DNA of 62,072 nucleotides from a virus. A program made the translations under genes and the position numbers. Under the pieces are notes generated by a model. The model saw nothing but the letters and a program-made list of their open reading frames with translations, was not told the DNA's origin and did no database searches. This document shows, one piece after another, positions 49,194 through 57,362 of the stretch. The DNA is taken from IMG/VR virus record IMGVR_UViG_3300042568_001301, positions 1-62,072 of that record. One strand, 5' to 3'. Numbering within the stretch: position 1 is the stretch's first letter; every line of letters begins with the position of its first letter.

Positions 49194-49862
49194 ATGCGTA
49201 TCGCTATCAATACCGAGACTCGCGGGGTAGTGACATGGGCGGGAGCGGCTATTGAATCTCTCCAAATTACGCGAGGTGATTCTTTTCCGCTAGAGATCAA
49301 GTTTATCCAAGGGAATGGATATGTTGATATGCCGACGAATGCTGAGGCTAGGATAGCATTCAAGGCTGCCGGGGGATTCGCGAGCGAGATTTTGGCTGGA
49401 AGTGTTTTATGGGAAAAGGCGGGTGCGGGCGCAAAAGCCGTTTATTCCATGGCTTTGAATTTCAATACGACGCCAATCCAAGCGCTTTTTGCCTCCGAGC
49501 CGGCGAGCTTGAATCTGGTGATGGAGTTTGAGTGGTCGTATTCTATTAATTCTCAATTTATCAGGCAAACAACGATCCCCGTCCCAGTGGTTTTGGCGAA
49601 CGACTATGCCCGAGACGCGGACGGGATGCCTGTGGAGGCCTTGGACAGGAAAGCGACCCAGCAAGAAGCTGAGGCCGGGGTCGATAATGCCAAATGGATG
49701 ACTCCGCTGAGGACGAAGCAGGCGATCGATCTTGCCGCAGAATCCGAACGCCCAACGATTTCATCTGCTCCACCAGTGCCCCTTTATGAGGGGCAGCGAT
49801 GGACGGATACAACTGATCTCACCACCTACGAATTCATCGGAGGCGCGTGGGTCGAAACATAA
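49194..49862 (+). CDS. Fibre attachment module with coiled-coil extension
   Basis: 222 residues. The attachment module (1-150: MRIAINTETRGVVTWAGAA, ITRGDSFPLEIKF) is followed by a short helix with an (A/N)xxAVDN-type join and a chaperone-like end (APPVPLYEGQRWTDTTDLTTYEF...GGAWVET), a terminal motif common in phage fibres. Starts 5 nt after the previous stop. Confidence 0.66.
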   Translation: MRIAINTETRGVVTWAGAAIESLQITRGDSFPLEIKFIQGNGYVDMPTNAEARIAFKAAGGFASEILAGSVLWEKAGAGAKAVYSMALNFNTTPIQALFASEPASLNLVMEFEWSYSINSQFIRQTTIPVPVVLANDYARDADGMPVEALDRKATQQEAEAGVDNAKWMTPLRTKQAIDLAAESERPTISSAPPVPLYEGQRWTDTTDLTTYEFIGGAWVET

Positions 49863-49880
49863 ACAACAATAACATAATAT

Positions 49881-50693
49881 ATGGCAGCTATCACATTCCC
49901 GGCGTCTCCGACGCTCAATCAAACCCACACGGTCGGAGACCGTAGCTGGAAATTCAACGGCACTGCATGGAAGCTCGTTCCGCGCACCACAGATGCCATC
50001 GTCGAGGGGTCTAGCAACCTTTTCTTCACCGAAAGCCGAGTGCGGGCTACCGTGCTCACAGGCCTAACCCCTACGGATGTCGTTATCGATCAGGCGGATT
50101 CGGTTTTGGGTGCCGTCGGCAAGGCTCAAGGTCAGATCACCGCCCTCGATAGTCGCATGGATACCGCCGAAAGCGATATTACTGCCCTTGAAAGCTCCAT
50201 TACAGCCATTGGTAGTGCTTTCAATTATGTTGGCACGCTGGCAGGTGGAGCTGATGCGGCGAATGCCACGAATCTCGCGGCGCTGGCCGAGAATGATCCT
50301 GGCGACTACTACAAAGTGGCTACAGCGGGCTATTTTATCCTCGCTCCCGCTTCGGCATTCTATGCCAACGTGAATGACGGCATCGTTTTTAATAACGCGA
50401 GTGGCGTTGATAAGATCGACAGCACCGACAGCACAGTGGCTGGCACATCGAACTATGTCAGTGTCTCTGGAAGCACAGATACTGGCTACACGGTCGATCT
50501 AGATTCGACTTTTAAGACTCGTGTGGATAACGCCGAGGGCGACATTGATGCTCTTGAAACCGGCAAGCAGATCAAGGATGTGGTCTCAACCGCCGCGCCT
50601 GCGCACTCCGAGGGACTCCGCTGGATCGATTCCGCCGACATGACTGAATATCTTTCATACGGCGGGGTATGGGTCGAGATTGACAAGCAATAA
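49881..50693 (+). CDS. Tail-fibre protein with coiled coil
   Basis: 270 residues. The N-terminal tail-fibre module ITFPASPTLNQTHTVGDRSWKF (WxFNG...W) is followed by a coiled coil (SRMDTAESDITALESSITA), a beta region (YYKVATAGYFILAP), a second coil and the ending LRWIDSADMTEYLSYGG. AT-rich leader (AACAATAACATAATAT) without a GTTGAC. Confidence 0.72.
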   Translation: MAAITFPASPTLNQTHTVGDRSWKFNGTAWKLVPRTTDAIVEGSSNLFFTESRVRATVLTGLTPTDVVIDQADSVLGAVGKAQGQITALDSRMDTAESDITALESSITAIGSAFNYVGTLAGGADAANATNLAALAENDPGDYYKVATAGYFILAPASAFYANVNDGIVFNNASGVDKIDSTDSTVAGTSNYVSVSGSTDTGYTVDLDSTFKTRVDNAEGDIDALETGKQIKDVVSTAAPAHSEGLRWIDSADMTEYLSYGGVWVEIDKQ

Positions 50694-50701
50694 TAGTCAC
50701 G

Positions 50702-52123
50702 ATGCCAGCCATCGCCTTTCCGCAAAACCCGCAGACCAACGATACCTACGCTTCCAGTGGCTACACTTGGAAGTTCGACGGGGCTCGTTGGCGGCGGCTC
50801 CCCGCCGCTGTGCCGCTCTCGAGGCTCTCGGGCGCTGATGCGGAGATTGGCGATGTGCTGGCTTTTGACGGAGAACAATACTCTCCTGTTCCTCCTACGG
50901 GCGGCGGCGGCGGCGCATCTGTAACTGTCAGTAAAGTTGCGGCAGATGGCAGCTATAGCGGGGCTGTAACGAATGTAACAGGGCTTAGATTTGATCAAGA
51001 CTCGGGATTTGATGTAATGGACTTGGGGGGCGGGAATGCCAAGGTCCAAATGAACTCTACGTTTAAGTATTGGGAGGTAAATGGACAACCCGGGCTTACG
51101 GCGCAGGGGTTAGACACCGCAAATTTTATTGCCGGTTCTGGAGTAACAATTGCGGCTGATTCCGTAAACAACTCACTTACATTTACTTCCGCTGGCGGCG
51201 TTTCTGATGGCGACAAGGGGGATGTATCAGTATCCAACTCAGGAGCTACTTGGGCGATCGACAACGGGGCTGTGAACACAGCAAAATTAGCTGACGGAGC
51301 GGTAACAACAGAAAAAATTGCTGCGGGAGCCGTTGTCACTGAGGATATTGCTGCTGGAGCTGTTACATACGCCAAGATGCAGAATGTTTCGGCAGCGGAT
51401 CGGCTCTTGGGAAGATCGACAGCGGGGGCAGGGACAGTAGAAGAGATACCATGCACCTCTTTAGGTAGGTCTGTTTTAGCTTCTGCTGATGCGGCTGCCG
51501 CAAGAACATCTTTGGACGCCGCCGCGACTACGCACGGTCACGCAATTTCTCAAATCACAAATCTTCAGTCGTCGCTGAACGCGAAAGCTAACAGCACACA
51601 TTCTCATGTTATCGGGGACACGACAGGGCTACAGGCAGCTTTAGACTCTAAAACTGCTGTAGGCCACACTCATGTCATGTCGGAAATTACCGACTTAGCA
51701 TTCCCAACGGCGTCAGTTTATTACGGAGATACCCCGCCAACAAGCACTACATATAACCTATGGATTCAAACCAGCACAGCTAGGATTTTTAATAAAATTG
51801 ATGGTTTTTGGGTAGAGGCTGCTGCGGGGTTTGGGTCTTTGGTAATTGAGAACACTACAGGTGGGGGCGGAGGCGGCGGCACGGGCGGAGAGGTGGTGAG
51901 TGTGAATGGTTTAGTCGGGGCTGTCACTCTCACTCCGACAATACTAGGTGCGGCCAATGCTACGCACTACCACGCTATAGCTGATACGACAGGGTTACAG
52001 GCTTCCCTCAACTCTTTGAGCATCGGGAAGATCACAAACGGCGGCGGGGTATCAAACATAGCAAGAGTTACATCTCTTCCAGCAAATCCTGACCCTAACA
52101 CACTTTACATAGTTATACCGTAA
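50702..52123 (+). CDS. Tail-fibre protein with His-triad repeats
   Basis: 473 residues. N-terminal WKFDGARWRRLP module as in 49881. Central repeats (AVNTAKLADGAVTTEKIAAGAVVTED), typical of trimeric fibre shafts, and several HGH/THSHV/GHTHV sites that can bind metal along trimer axes. Poly-Gly hinge (GGGGGGG, about 392). C-terminal ANPDPNTLYIVIP is the same ending as in 52998. The stop TAA and next ATG overlap (TAATG). Confidence 0.72.
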   Translation: MPAIAFPQNPQTNDTYASSGYTWKFDGARWRRLPAAVPLSRLSGADAEIGDVLAFDGEQYSPVPPTGGGGGASVTVSKVAADGSYSGAVTNVTGLRFDQDSGFDVMDLGGGNAKVQMNSTFKYWEVNGQPGLTAQGLDTANFIAGSGVTIAADSVNNSLTFTSAGGVSDGDKGDVSVSNSGATWAIDNGAVNTAKLADGAVTTEKIAAGAVVTEDIAAGAVTYAKMQNVSAADRLLGRSTAGAGTVEEIPCTSLGRSVLASADAAAARTSLDAAATTHGHAISQITNLQSSLNAKANSTHSHVIGDTTGLQAALDSKTAVGHTHVMSEITDLAFPTASVYYGDTPPTSTTYNLWIQTSTARIFNKIDGFWVEAAAGFGSLVIENTTGGGGGGGTGGEVVSVNGLVGAVTLTPTILGAANATHYHAIADTTGLQASLNSLSIGKITNGGGVSNIARVTSLPANPDPNTLYIVIP

Positions 52124-52989
52124 TGCCGACTAATGCAGACATAACAGATGTTTATTTAGGCGGTGCTTATGCCCAAGAGCTGTATCTAGGTAGCACCCGT
52201 ATCTGGCCCTTAGGAACTTTAGGTCTAGCTTCGGTAAGCGGTTATATTTTAGCTTTACGCTCAAATGGGACGCCAGTTTGGGATAGACTTCCGGCGAATT
52301 ACCCTCAGTTGAACACAATACCTGAAATAACTAGAGGCAATACCACAATGGTGTCTATGGGCGAACGCCACGCTATGGCGCTTCTAAAAAATAAAACCGT
52401 TGTGTGTTGGGGCGCAAATACGCAAGGGCAGATCAATACTCCAGCAAATCTTACAAATGTTAGAGAGGTTTTTGCCGCTGGTTTAGCTTCTTATGCTATA
52501 CTTGAAAATGGAACCGTGCGGCATTGGGGGACTAATGCACAAGGTGCTGGGAATATCCCGGCAGGGCTTACCGATGTTGTAGGTTTGGGGTCCTTCGTTG
52601 GAGGCGGGAGTGGAACACATGTTGTTGCATGTAAATCTAATGGGACCGTTGTGACTTGGGGCACTAATAATACTTACGGGCAACAAAATGTTCCCGCTGG
52701 ATTGAATCGCGTTATTAAAGTGTCTGCTGTCTTTGAAGGCTCTATTGCTCTACAGGATGATGGAACAGTAGTTAAGTGGGGCTTCGAAAACACATACACT
52801 CCTATCCCATCGAGTGTCAGCCCAGTTGACTTAGTTGATATGGATTTGAAGACCCAGTATGAGCTTTATGTTTTGAGGCTCAATGGCAATCTTGAAGTTA
52901 ACAACAATGTTGTAGCTACAGGAGTCGTGGCAATGGCCCGTGGCGGAAGGGCCTATATGAAACAAGACGGAACAACGCATCTCATCTAA
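52123..52989 (+). CDS. RCC1-repeat receptor-binding candidate
   Basis: 288 residues. A short N-terminal anchor (DVYLGGAYAQELYLGSTRIWP) is followed by RCC1-type repeats, each with the form SYAILENGTVRHWGTNAQG or AILENG...WG..., building a beta-propeller. The anchor is similar to that of the 53299 product (AYLGTTPLFTGDSVWVRP), suggesting interchangeable heads on a common stem. Start overlaps the previous stop. No signal peptide. Binding role inferred. Confidence 0.75.
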   Translation: MPTNADITDVYLGGAYAQELYLGSTRIWPLGTLGLASVSGYILALRSNGTPVWDRLPANYPQLNTIPEITRGNTTMVSMGERHAMALLKNKTVVCWGANTQGQINTPANLTNVREVFAAGLASYAILENGTVRHWGTNAQGAGNIPAGLTDVVGLGSFVGGGSGTHVVACKSNGTVVTWGTNNTYGQQNVPAGLNRVIKVSAVFEGSIALQDDGTVVKWGFENTYTPIPSSVSPVDLVDMDLKTQYELYVLRLNGNLEVNNNVVATGVVAMARGGRAYMKQDGTTHLI

Positions 52990-52997
52990 TTTAGCTT

Positions 52998-53297
52998 ATG
53001 TTAAACTTTCCAGATTCACCAACAAACGGGTATATTTATCCACCAGAAACCGAAGCAGCGATTGAAGGTCGTCGCTGGAAATGGGACGCCGCTGGCGGCG
53101 TGTGGCTAAACTACTCGGCGTCGCAGCCCTACACACTGCAAATCTACAATGTAACAAACCTTCAGTCAGAGCTTGATAGCAAGATAGAGAAGCAGTCTGC
53201 CGATACAACTCCTGTAAATGCCATTCGGTGTCTTACGCAAGCAGAATACGACGGCACAACGAAAGACCCGAACACAATTTATTTCATAAAACAATAA
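52998..53297 (+). CDS. Small fibre module protein
   Basis: 99 residues: MLNFPDSPTNGYIYPP, then WKWDAAGGVW, a coiled-coil-like NLQSELDSKIEKQ, and the C-terminal AEYDGTTKDPNTIYFIKQ. This combines the N-terminal WxFxG-type module and the DPNTxYxI C-terminus of neighbours in one small protein, likely a fibre segment or adaptor for the following protein. Confidence 0.65.
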   Translation: MLNFPDSPTNGYIYPPETEAAIEGRRWKWDAAGGVWLNYSASQPYTLQIYNVTNLQSELDSKIEKQSADTTPVNAIRCLTQAEYDGTTKDPNTIYFIKQ

Positions 53298-53298
53298 C

Positions 53299-55041
53299 AT
53301 GCCTACTGTTGTAAAAGCCTATTTAGGAACAACTCCGCTTTTTACGGGAGACTCTGTATGGGTTCGTCCCTCCGATTGGCTCGCCCTGCCCTCTGCACAA
53401 GCTAATTCTGTAAAAATACTACATGCTGTTTTTGACCAAACTGAAAACTATGTAGTGATTAAAATGGTGACTTCCGACAGTTCTGCCTACATCATAAATT
53501 GGGGGGACGGGAATACCACAACAGCGTTAAGCAATACAAATATCACATACAATTACAGCTACAGTTCTTCTGGATTGGATGGCACTCTCTCTGCTCGCGG
53601 ATACAAGCAAGCCATAATTACCATAACACCGGTAGGGTCGGCAACATTTACACTTTGCGATTTATCTCAAAAGATTACCTCCCCGTCAGGTATGCAAATG
53701 TATGCTACAGGCTTGCTTGATGTTAATGTAAATCTTCCGAATCTTATAGCTGGGCAAAGGTTGCTTATCGGTTCGTCAACAGTTCGCCATTCTTACCTTG
53801 AAAGGGTTTATATCGCTTCGTGGGGGCTTATCAACAATATCACCGCTTTGTTCCAGCATTGTCCCGCGCTTCAATCTCTGAATGAGACAGAGTGGAACAT
53901 GTCGAACATAACCACCGTTTCAAGCCTGTTTTTTGAGTGCAGCGGTATAAAGGTGATCGACGGGTCTAATTGGGACACGGCAAAAATCACCACTTTTACG
54001 GACATGTTTCGTGCTTGTCAAACTATCCAAAAGGTGAGTTGTGCAAACTGGGTCACATCGACAACCACAGGCATCGGAAATATGTTTTTCGGTTGCACGG
54101 CCCTTACGGATATAGATGTCGGGAACTGGAATACTGCTAACTGCACAACTTTTGCTTATCTTTTTTCGGCATGCCGCTCCTTGACCAGTATAAATGTTCG
54201 TAATTGGAACACCGCAAAAGTCACCACGATCAACAACATGTTTGAGAACTGCAATGCCGTGCAAGAAGTGGATATTTCTCTTTGGAGCCTGCCGTTATGC
54301 ACTAATGTGCAGGCGGCTTTTATAAACTGCCATACTTTGAGAAAGTTGGGGCCGTGCAACTTTAATGCCGTAACAAATCTTACAGCAACATTCAACAACT
54401 GTCGCTCTCTCACTTCATGCACTATATCGTGGCTGAGGGCTACCACAGACTTTACGAGTTGCCGATTGCCTAAAGCTGCGCTGGATACTGTTTTTTCAAA
54501 TCTAACTGGCGGTGCAGCATCGAGAACTATAACCATTACTGGAAACTACGGCGCGGTTGCTGCGGTCAGCAAAACTACTTGCGGAACCACAGCAGGATCA
54601 AAAACTGTAACGCAGTCAAACACTTCGAGCTTGCAAGTTGGGATGCAAGTTTTGGGGACGGGGGTGACCACTGCTGTAGCGGTTACTTTTCAAGACGCGG
54701 GGGACACCGTTACACGGACAGCCCACGGACTAGACAATGGAACCATTGTTTCATTTTCAACTATAACTAGCACGACAGGGATAGCAATATACGCCCAGTA
54801 TTATGTAATCAACGCCACTGCCGACACATTTCAGTTGTCCGCAACTTCTGGCGGGGCAGCTATCGCCCTAACTACGAATGGTAGCGGGAATATGCTTTAC
54901 CCTGCCTACATTACCGCAATTACCACGAACTCATCTTTCCAGATGAGTGCTCCAGCGTCGGCTACTGGAAGTGTGACGCTCACGGCTAGAATTTTGAGCA
55001 CTTTCCCTGCGACATCAAAAGGATGGACTGTAACAGGATAA
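53299..55041 (+). CDS. BspA-type leucine-rich-repeat fibre tip
   Basis: 580 residues. N-terminal anchor (KAYLGTTPLFTGDSVWVRP), then a PKD-like strand (INWGDGNTTTALS). About eight BspA/DUF285-type LRR repeats follow (about 174-375), each like NWNTAKVTTINNMFENCNAVQEV. The C-terminal region (about 400-580) is beta-rich (SKTVTQSNTSSLQVGMQVLGTG). BspA-type LRRs in bacteria and protists mediate binding to host matrix; here a phage receptor-binding role is inferred. The anchor matches the RCC1 protein at 52123. Confidence 0.78.
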   Translation: MPTVVKAYLGTTPLFTGDSVWVRPSDWLALPSAQANSVKILHAVFDQTENYVVIKMVTSDSSAYIINWGDGNTTTALSNTNITYNYSYSSSGLDGTLSARGYKQAIITITPVGSATFTLCDLSQKITSPSGMQMYATGLLDVNVNLPNLIAGQRLLIGSSTVRHSYLERVYIASWGLINNITALFQHCPALQSLNETEWNMSNITTVSSLFFECSGIKVIDGSNWDTAKITTFTDMFRACQTIQKVSCANWVTSTTTGIGNMFFGCTALTDIDVGNWNTANCTTFAYLFSACRSLTSINVRNWNTAKVTTINNMFENCNAVQEVDISLWSLPLCTNVQAAFINCHTLRKLGPCNFNAVTNLTATFNNCRSLTSCTISWLRATTDFTSCRLPKAALDTVFSNLTGGAASRTITITGNYGAVAAVSKTTCGTTAGSKTVTQSNTSSLQVGMQVLGTGVTTAVAVTFQDAGDTVTRTAHGLDNGTIVSFSTITSTTGIAIYAQYYVINATADTFQLSATSGGAAIALTTNGSGNMLYPAYITAITTNSSFQMSAPASATGSVTLTARILSTFPATSKGWTVTG

Positions 55042-55045
55042 TTTT

Positions 55046-55246
55046 ATGGATGATACATCAGGATTTTACAAATTGGATGAGGGGCAACTTTTATACGCGC
55101 CTAACTTCGTAATCAGCGCGCTTTATGAGTTAAGCAAAGAAACAAAAAACGAATACAGCTACCCCGTAGATGGGTGGAGTTGGTTTGACGGCGAGGAAGA
55201 AGCGAGAGTCGCTCTACAGTTGCGGGCTCCATTTAGTGTGGGTTGA
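55046..55246 (+). CDS. Small tail-associated protein
   Basis: 66 residues: MDDTSGFYKLDEGQLLYAPNFV, Tyr/Pro-rich centre, GWSWFDGEEEARVALQL. This short pattern (GFY...LLYAPNFV...P.DGW.WF.eEE) is a common accessory encoded just after fibre genes in several phages; function not assigned. Starts 4 nt after the LRR gene; its stop is in the following GTTGAC. Confidence 0.7.
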   Translation: MDDTSGFYKLDEGQLLYAPNFVISALYELSKETKNEYSYPVDGWSWFDGEEEARVALQLRAPFSVG

Positions 55247-55247
55247 C
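55242..55247 (+). promoter_or_regulatory. GTTGAC signal leading to a 10-codon mini-ORF
   Basis: 17 nt after it, ATG 55265 opens a 10-codon ORF (MKYYDTTGGY) that ends in the frame of the real gene start at 55275, 27 nt away. The spacing matches the rule only for the mini-ORF, which may act as a leader. Confidence 0.45.
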
Positions 55248-55274
55248 CCGGATTATATTAAGAAATGAAATACT

Positions 55275-55592
55275 ATGACACCACAGGGGGCTATTGATAC
55301 GGTAACAACGATCGCGCAGCAGAGTGATCGTTGGATTTTTGTTGCGCTGCTGGCGATTGGGATTTTTGCATGCTGGGTATTATTTCGGCATTTTACCGCC
55401 CGCGAATGTGCGTTGGAGTCCAAGATTGATCGAATTGGCAAGCGCGGCGAGGAGCAGACTCAACAATTTATTTCCTACCTGCAATCGGCCAATAAAGAGC
55501 TGGCTGCCATTCTCACGGAGACCAACTCGACTCTCAATAAAAACGCCGCGCTCATGGAGCGTGTCGAACGAAAACTCGAAAAATTCACATGA
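55275..55592 (+). CDS. Membrane-anchored coiled-coil protein, lysis cassette
   Basis: 105 residues. One transmembrane segment (about 19-38, WIFVALLAIGIFACWVLF), then a charged coiled coil (ECALESKIDRIGKRGEEQTQQF ... RVERKLEKF). The shape suits a spanin- or holin-associated protein. Its TGA overlaps the ATG of the next gene. It opens the lysis block. Confidence 0.65.
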   Translation: MTPQGAIDTVTTIAQQSDRWIFVALLAIGIFACWVLFRHFTARECALESKIDRIGKRGEEQTQQFISYLQSANKELAAILTETNSTLNKNAALMERVERKLEKFT

Positions 55593-55879
55593 AAGCCACC
55601 CTCCTGCGAATCCTGGCCCGTCTCTTGGGTCTCAGTAAAGAATATGTCGCTTTCCTTTTGCCGATCCTGCAAGACAGCGCGGCGAGCTTGATCTCTCAGC
55701 TCGCTCCGATCGCGCTTGAGGTCGTCAAGTCACTCGCGGACTCTCCGCACAGCGGAGCGATGAAGCGCGAAGCGGCGATCCGCCAAGTGCAGTCTCTCGC
55801 CGTAGCGGAAGGGATCCGCGCCAGCTCGAATGCCGTGAATGCCGCGATCGAAATCGCGGTCTTGAATTTGAAAAAATGA
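55589..55879 (+). CDS. Small lysis-region protein, holin-accessory candidate
   Basis: 96 residues, amphipathic and hydrophobic N-terminal helix (LLRILARLLGLSKEYVAFLLPILQD), more helices (PIALEVVKSLADS; ASSNAVNAAIEIAVLNLKK). No clear membrane crossing. Similar small helical proteins precede holins in phages of this type. Coupled to both neighbours by ATGA overlaps. Confidence 0.6.
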   Translation: MKATLLRILARLLGLSKEYVAFLLPILQDSAASLISQLAPIALEVVKSLADSPHSGAMKREAAIRQVQSLAVAEGIRASSNAVNAAIEIAVLNLKK

Positions 55880-56139
55880 GTGATGCCGAGGCCAAGGCTT
55901 GGTGGCAAAGTCGCACGATCATCGGGATCGTGGTGATGCTGCTGGCTCAAGCCTTGAAGCTTCTCAAGGTGGATATCGTAAATGACGAGCTGACGCAGAT
56001 CGTCACGCTCGCCATGGATGCGCTGGGAGCCTCGCTCGCCATCTATGGGCGCATCAATGCGCGCAAGCAAATCAAGCGCACCAGGCCAGGTGGGGCATTC
56101 AACCCGAACGCAGAGGTTCGCAAGGCGAAACGGCCATGA
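55876..56139 (+). CDS. Probable holin
   Basis: 87 residues. Two hydrophobic segments (TIIGIVVMLLAQALKLL, 13-29; QIVTLAMDALGASLAIYG, 41-58) followed by a basic tail (RINARKQIKRTRPGG). The size, two-segment layout and position before the endolysin fit a small phage holin that opens the membrane for lysis. Shares the short opening W..RTIIG and a GRI.A.K end with common phage holins I know of. ATGA overlaps on both sides. Confidence 0.72.
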   Translation: MSDAEAKAWWQSRTIIGIVVMLLAQALKLLKVDIVNDELTQIVTLAMDALGASLAIYGRINARKQIKRTRPGGAFNPNAEVRKAKRP

Positions 56140-56354
56140 CTTCTCGGCACGCAGTTTTCAGTGTGGTTGCGGCGGGATATATCGCAGGGGGCTTTTTTAT
56201 CGAATCTGAACCTTCGCCGTGGGGGGCTCCTCGCCCGGAGGCGGAGTGGATCAAATTTTCAACTGAAGATCCGAGGCCTTTTTGGGCGCGCTTGCTGCTC
56301 TCTCTGCGCTGGGATTTTCAAAAAAATCAACTGACGGGAGCGGCGGAATTCTGA
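56136..56354 (+). CDS. Small lysis-region protein
   Basis: 72 residues, with a hydrophobic N-terminal stretch (VFSVVAAGYIAGGFF, 7-21) that may be a membrane segment or signal, then an acidic and aromatic tail (WARLLLSLRWDFQKNQ). Possibly an outer lysis protein. ATGA with the holin, TGATG with the next gene. Confidence 0.58.
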   Translation: MTSRHAVFSVVAAGYIAGGFFIESEPSPWGAPRPEAEWIKFSTEDPRPFWARLLLSLRWDFQKNQLTGAAEF

Positions 56355-56437
56355 TGTTGAATCCGCGCCATACGCTCGCTGTCTTTATTTTGTTGGCGGG
56401 GATTTTTCTTTGGCTGGCATTTTTCTTTAGCCGATGA
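56354..56437 (+). CDS. 27-residue membrane protein
   Basis: MLNPRHTLAVFILLAGIFLW plus LAFFFSR: a single hydrophobic helix with a basic N-terminus. It is bounded by overlapping codons on both sides (TGATG with 56136-56354, ATGA with the endolysin at 56434), so it occupies an exact gene slot. Tiny single-span proteins in this position can be antiholins or holin partners. No homology claim. Confidence 0.7.
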   Translation: MLNPRHTLAVFILLAGIFLWLAFFFSR

Positions 56438-57012
56438 ATCGCACAAGCACATCTCAAGACCGGCTCGCCATGATGTCCTTTATCGCCAACGCGGAGGCGA
56501 GGCGCGACAAGCTAGGTAGAATGCGGGTCTACAAGCTTCCTGCCGCAGACGGTGGCGGATCGTATGAAGTGGCGGGGATCAATGATCGCTACCATCCCGC
56601 CCAGGCGGCGGCGCTTAAAAAATTGATCGAGGACGGGCGATTTTCCGAGGCCGAGGATTTGGTTCGAAAATATCTGCTCGAATACACAGATGTCGTCAAA
56701 CGCTGGACAGAGGAGCCTGCGCTCGAGGCGTTCCTGCGCGACTGCGCTTTCAATCGGGGGCCGAAGGGCGCGCTTCGCATCCTTCAAATCGCACTCCAAG
56801 TCCCGGATGATGGCAAGTGGGGGGCGAAGACCAAGGCGGCGCTTGCCTCCACGCTTAAGTCTCCAGGTGTGCTCCTGCAAAAGCTCCGAGCTGCTCGGGA
56901 GACCTACGAGATTCGGATCGCTCCGCCAGTCGGGGCTCGCGCCAAATTTTGGAATGGTCTCGCGAATCGCTGGGATAAGGCGCTCTCGTTCTCCGAGACG
57001 CTGCTGACGTGA
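56434..57012 (+). CDS. Endolysin, GH108-like with peptidoglycan-binding C-terminus
   Basis: 192 residues. The N-terminal part aligns with GH108-type lysozymes: predicted catalytic E21 (IANAEAR), then DGGG and a VAGINDRYHP loop, and FLRDCAFNRGPKGALRIL. The last part (about 125-150, DGKWGAKTKAAL) looks like a peptidoglycan-binding segment. The canonical EGGY opening is degraded. Cuts peptidoglycan at lysis; there is no secretion signal, so release depends on the holin. The start ATGA-overlaps the tiny membrane gene. Convergent with the RHH gene on the opposite strand, whose stop abuts at 57013. Confidence 0.82.
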   Translation: MNRTSTSQDRLAMMSFIANAEARRDKLGRMRVYKLPAADGGGSYEVAGINDRYHPAQAAALKKLIEDGRFSEAEDLVRKYLLEYTDVVKRWTEEPALEAFLRDCAFNRGPKGALRILQIALQVPDDGKWGAKTKAALASTLKSPGVLLQKLRAARETYEIRIAPPVGARAKFWNGLANRWDKALSFSETLLT

Positions 57013-57303
57013 CTACGCGGTTGCTTTCTCTTTAAAAGAAGATGGCTTGAGGGCTCGCTTCATTTCTTCGCGGACGAGCACTTTTACGACCTCGAGCGTC
57101 AGGGCATTTTTGCGGAGTTCGTCGTTCACGATGCCGCGAACGATCTCGGCCGTCATGGGGTCATTGGAGGCTTGGCGTAAGAGTTCCTCTACGAGCTGAG
57201 AGATGCTCAGTCCGCGATTCTCTGCGATTTCGGCTGCTTTGCGCTTGAGCTTAGGGGTGAGTCGGAGCGTGATTTTCGGTTCCGAGAAGTTTATCTTTCT
57301 CAT
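57013..57303 (-). CDS. Ribbon-helix-helix regulator 1
   Basis: 96 residues on the minus strand. An N-terminal ribbon-helix-helix domain (ITLRLTPKLKRKAAEIAENRGLSISQLVEELLRQAS) is followed by a short helical extension (EVVKVLVREEMKRAL). Strong paralogue of the gene at 57393, including the opening MRKINFSEPKI. Such dimers bind direct or inverted operator repeats. Ends convergently with the endolysin. Confidence 0.85.
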   Translation of the reverse strand: MRKINFSEPKITLRLTPKLKRKAAEIAENRGLSISQLVEELLRQASNDPMTAEIVRGIVNDELRKNALTLEVVKVLVREEMKRALKPSSFKEKATA

Positions 57304-57362
57304 ATTTTAAAAACGCGCAGGTTTGTTGTTTTTGCAATAAAAAAAATATCTTGACGATTTGA

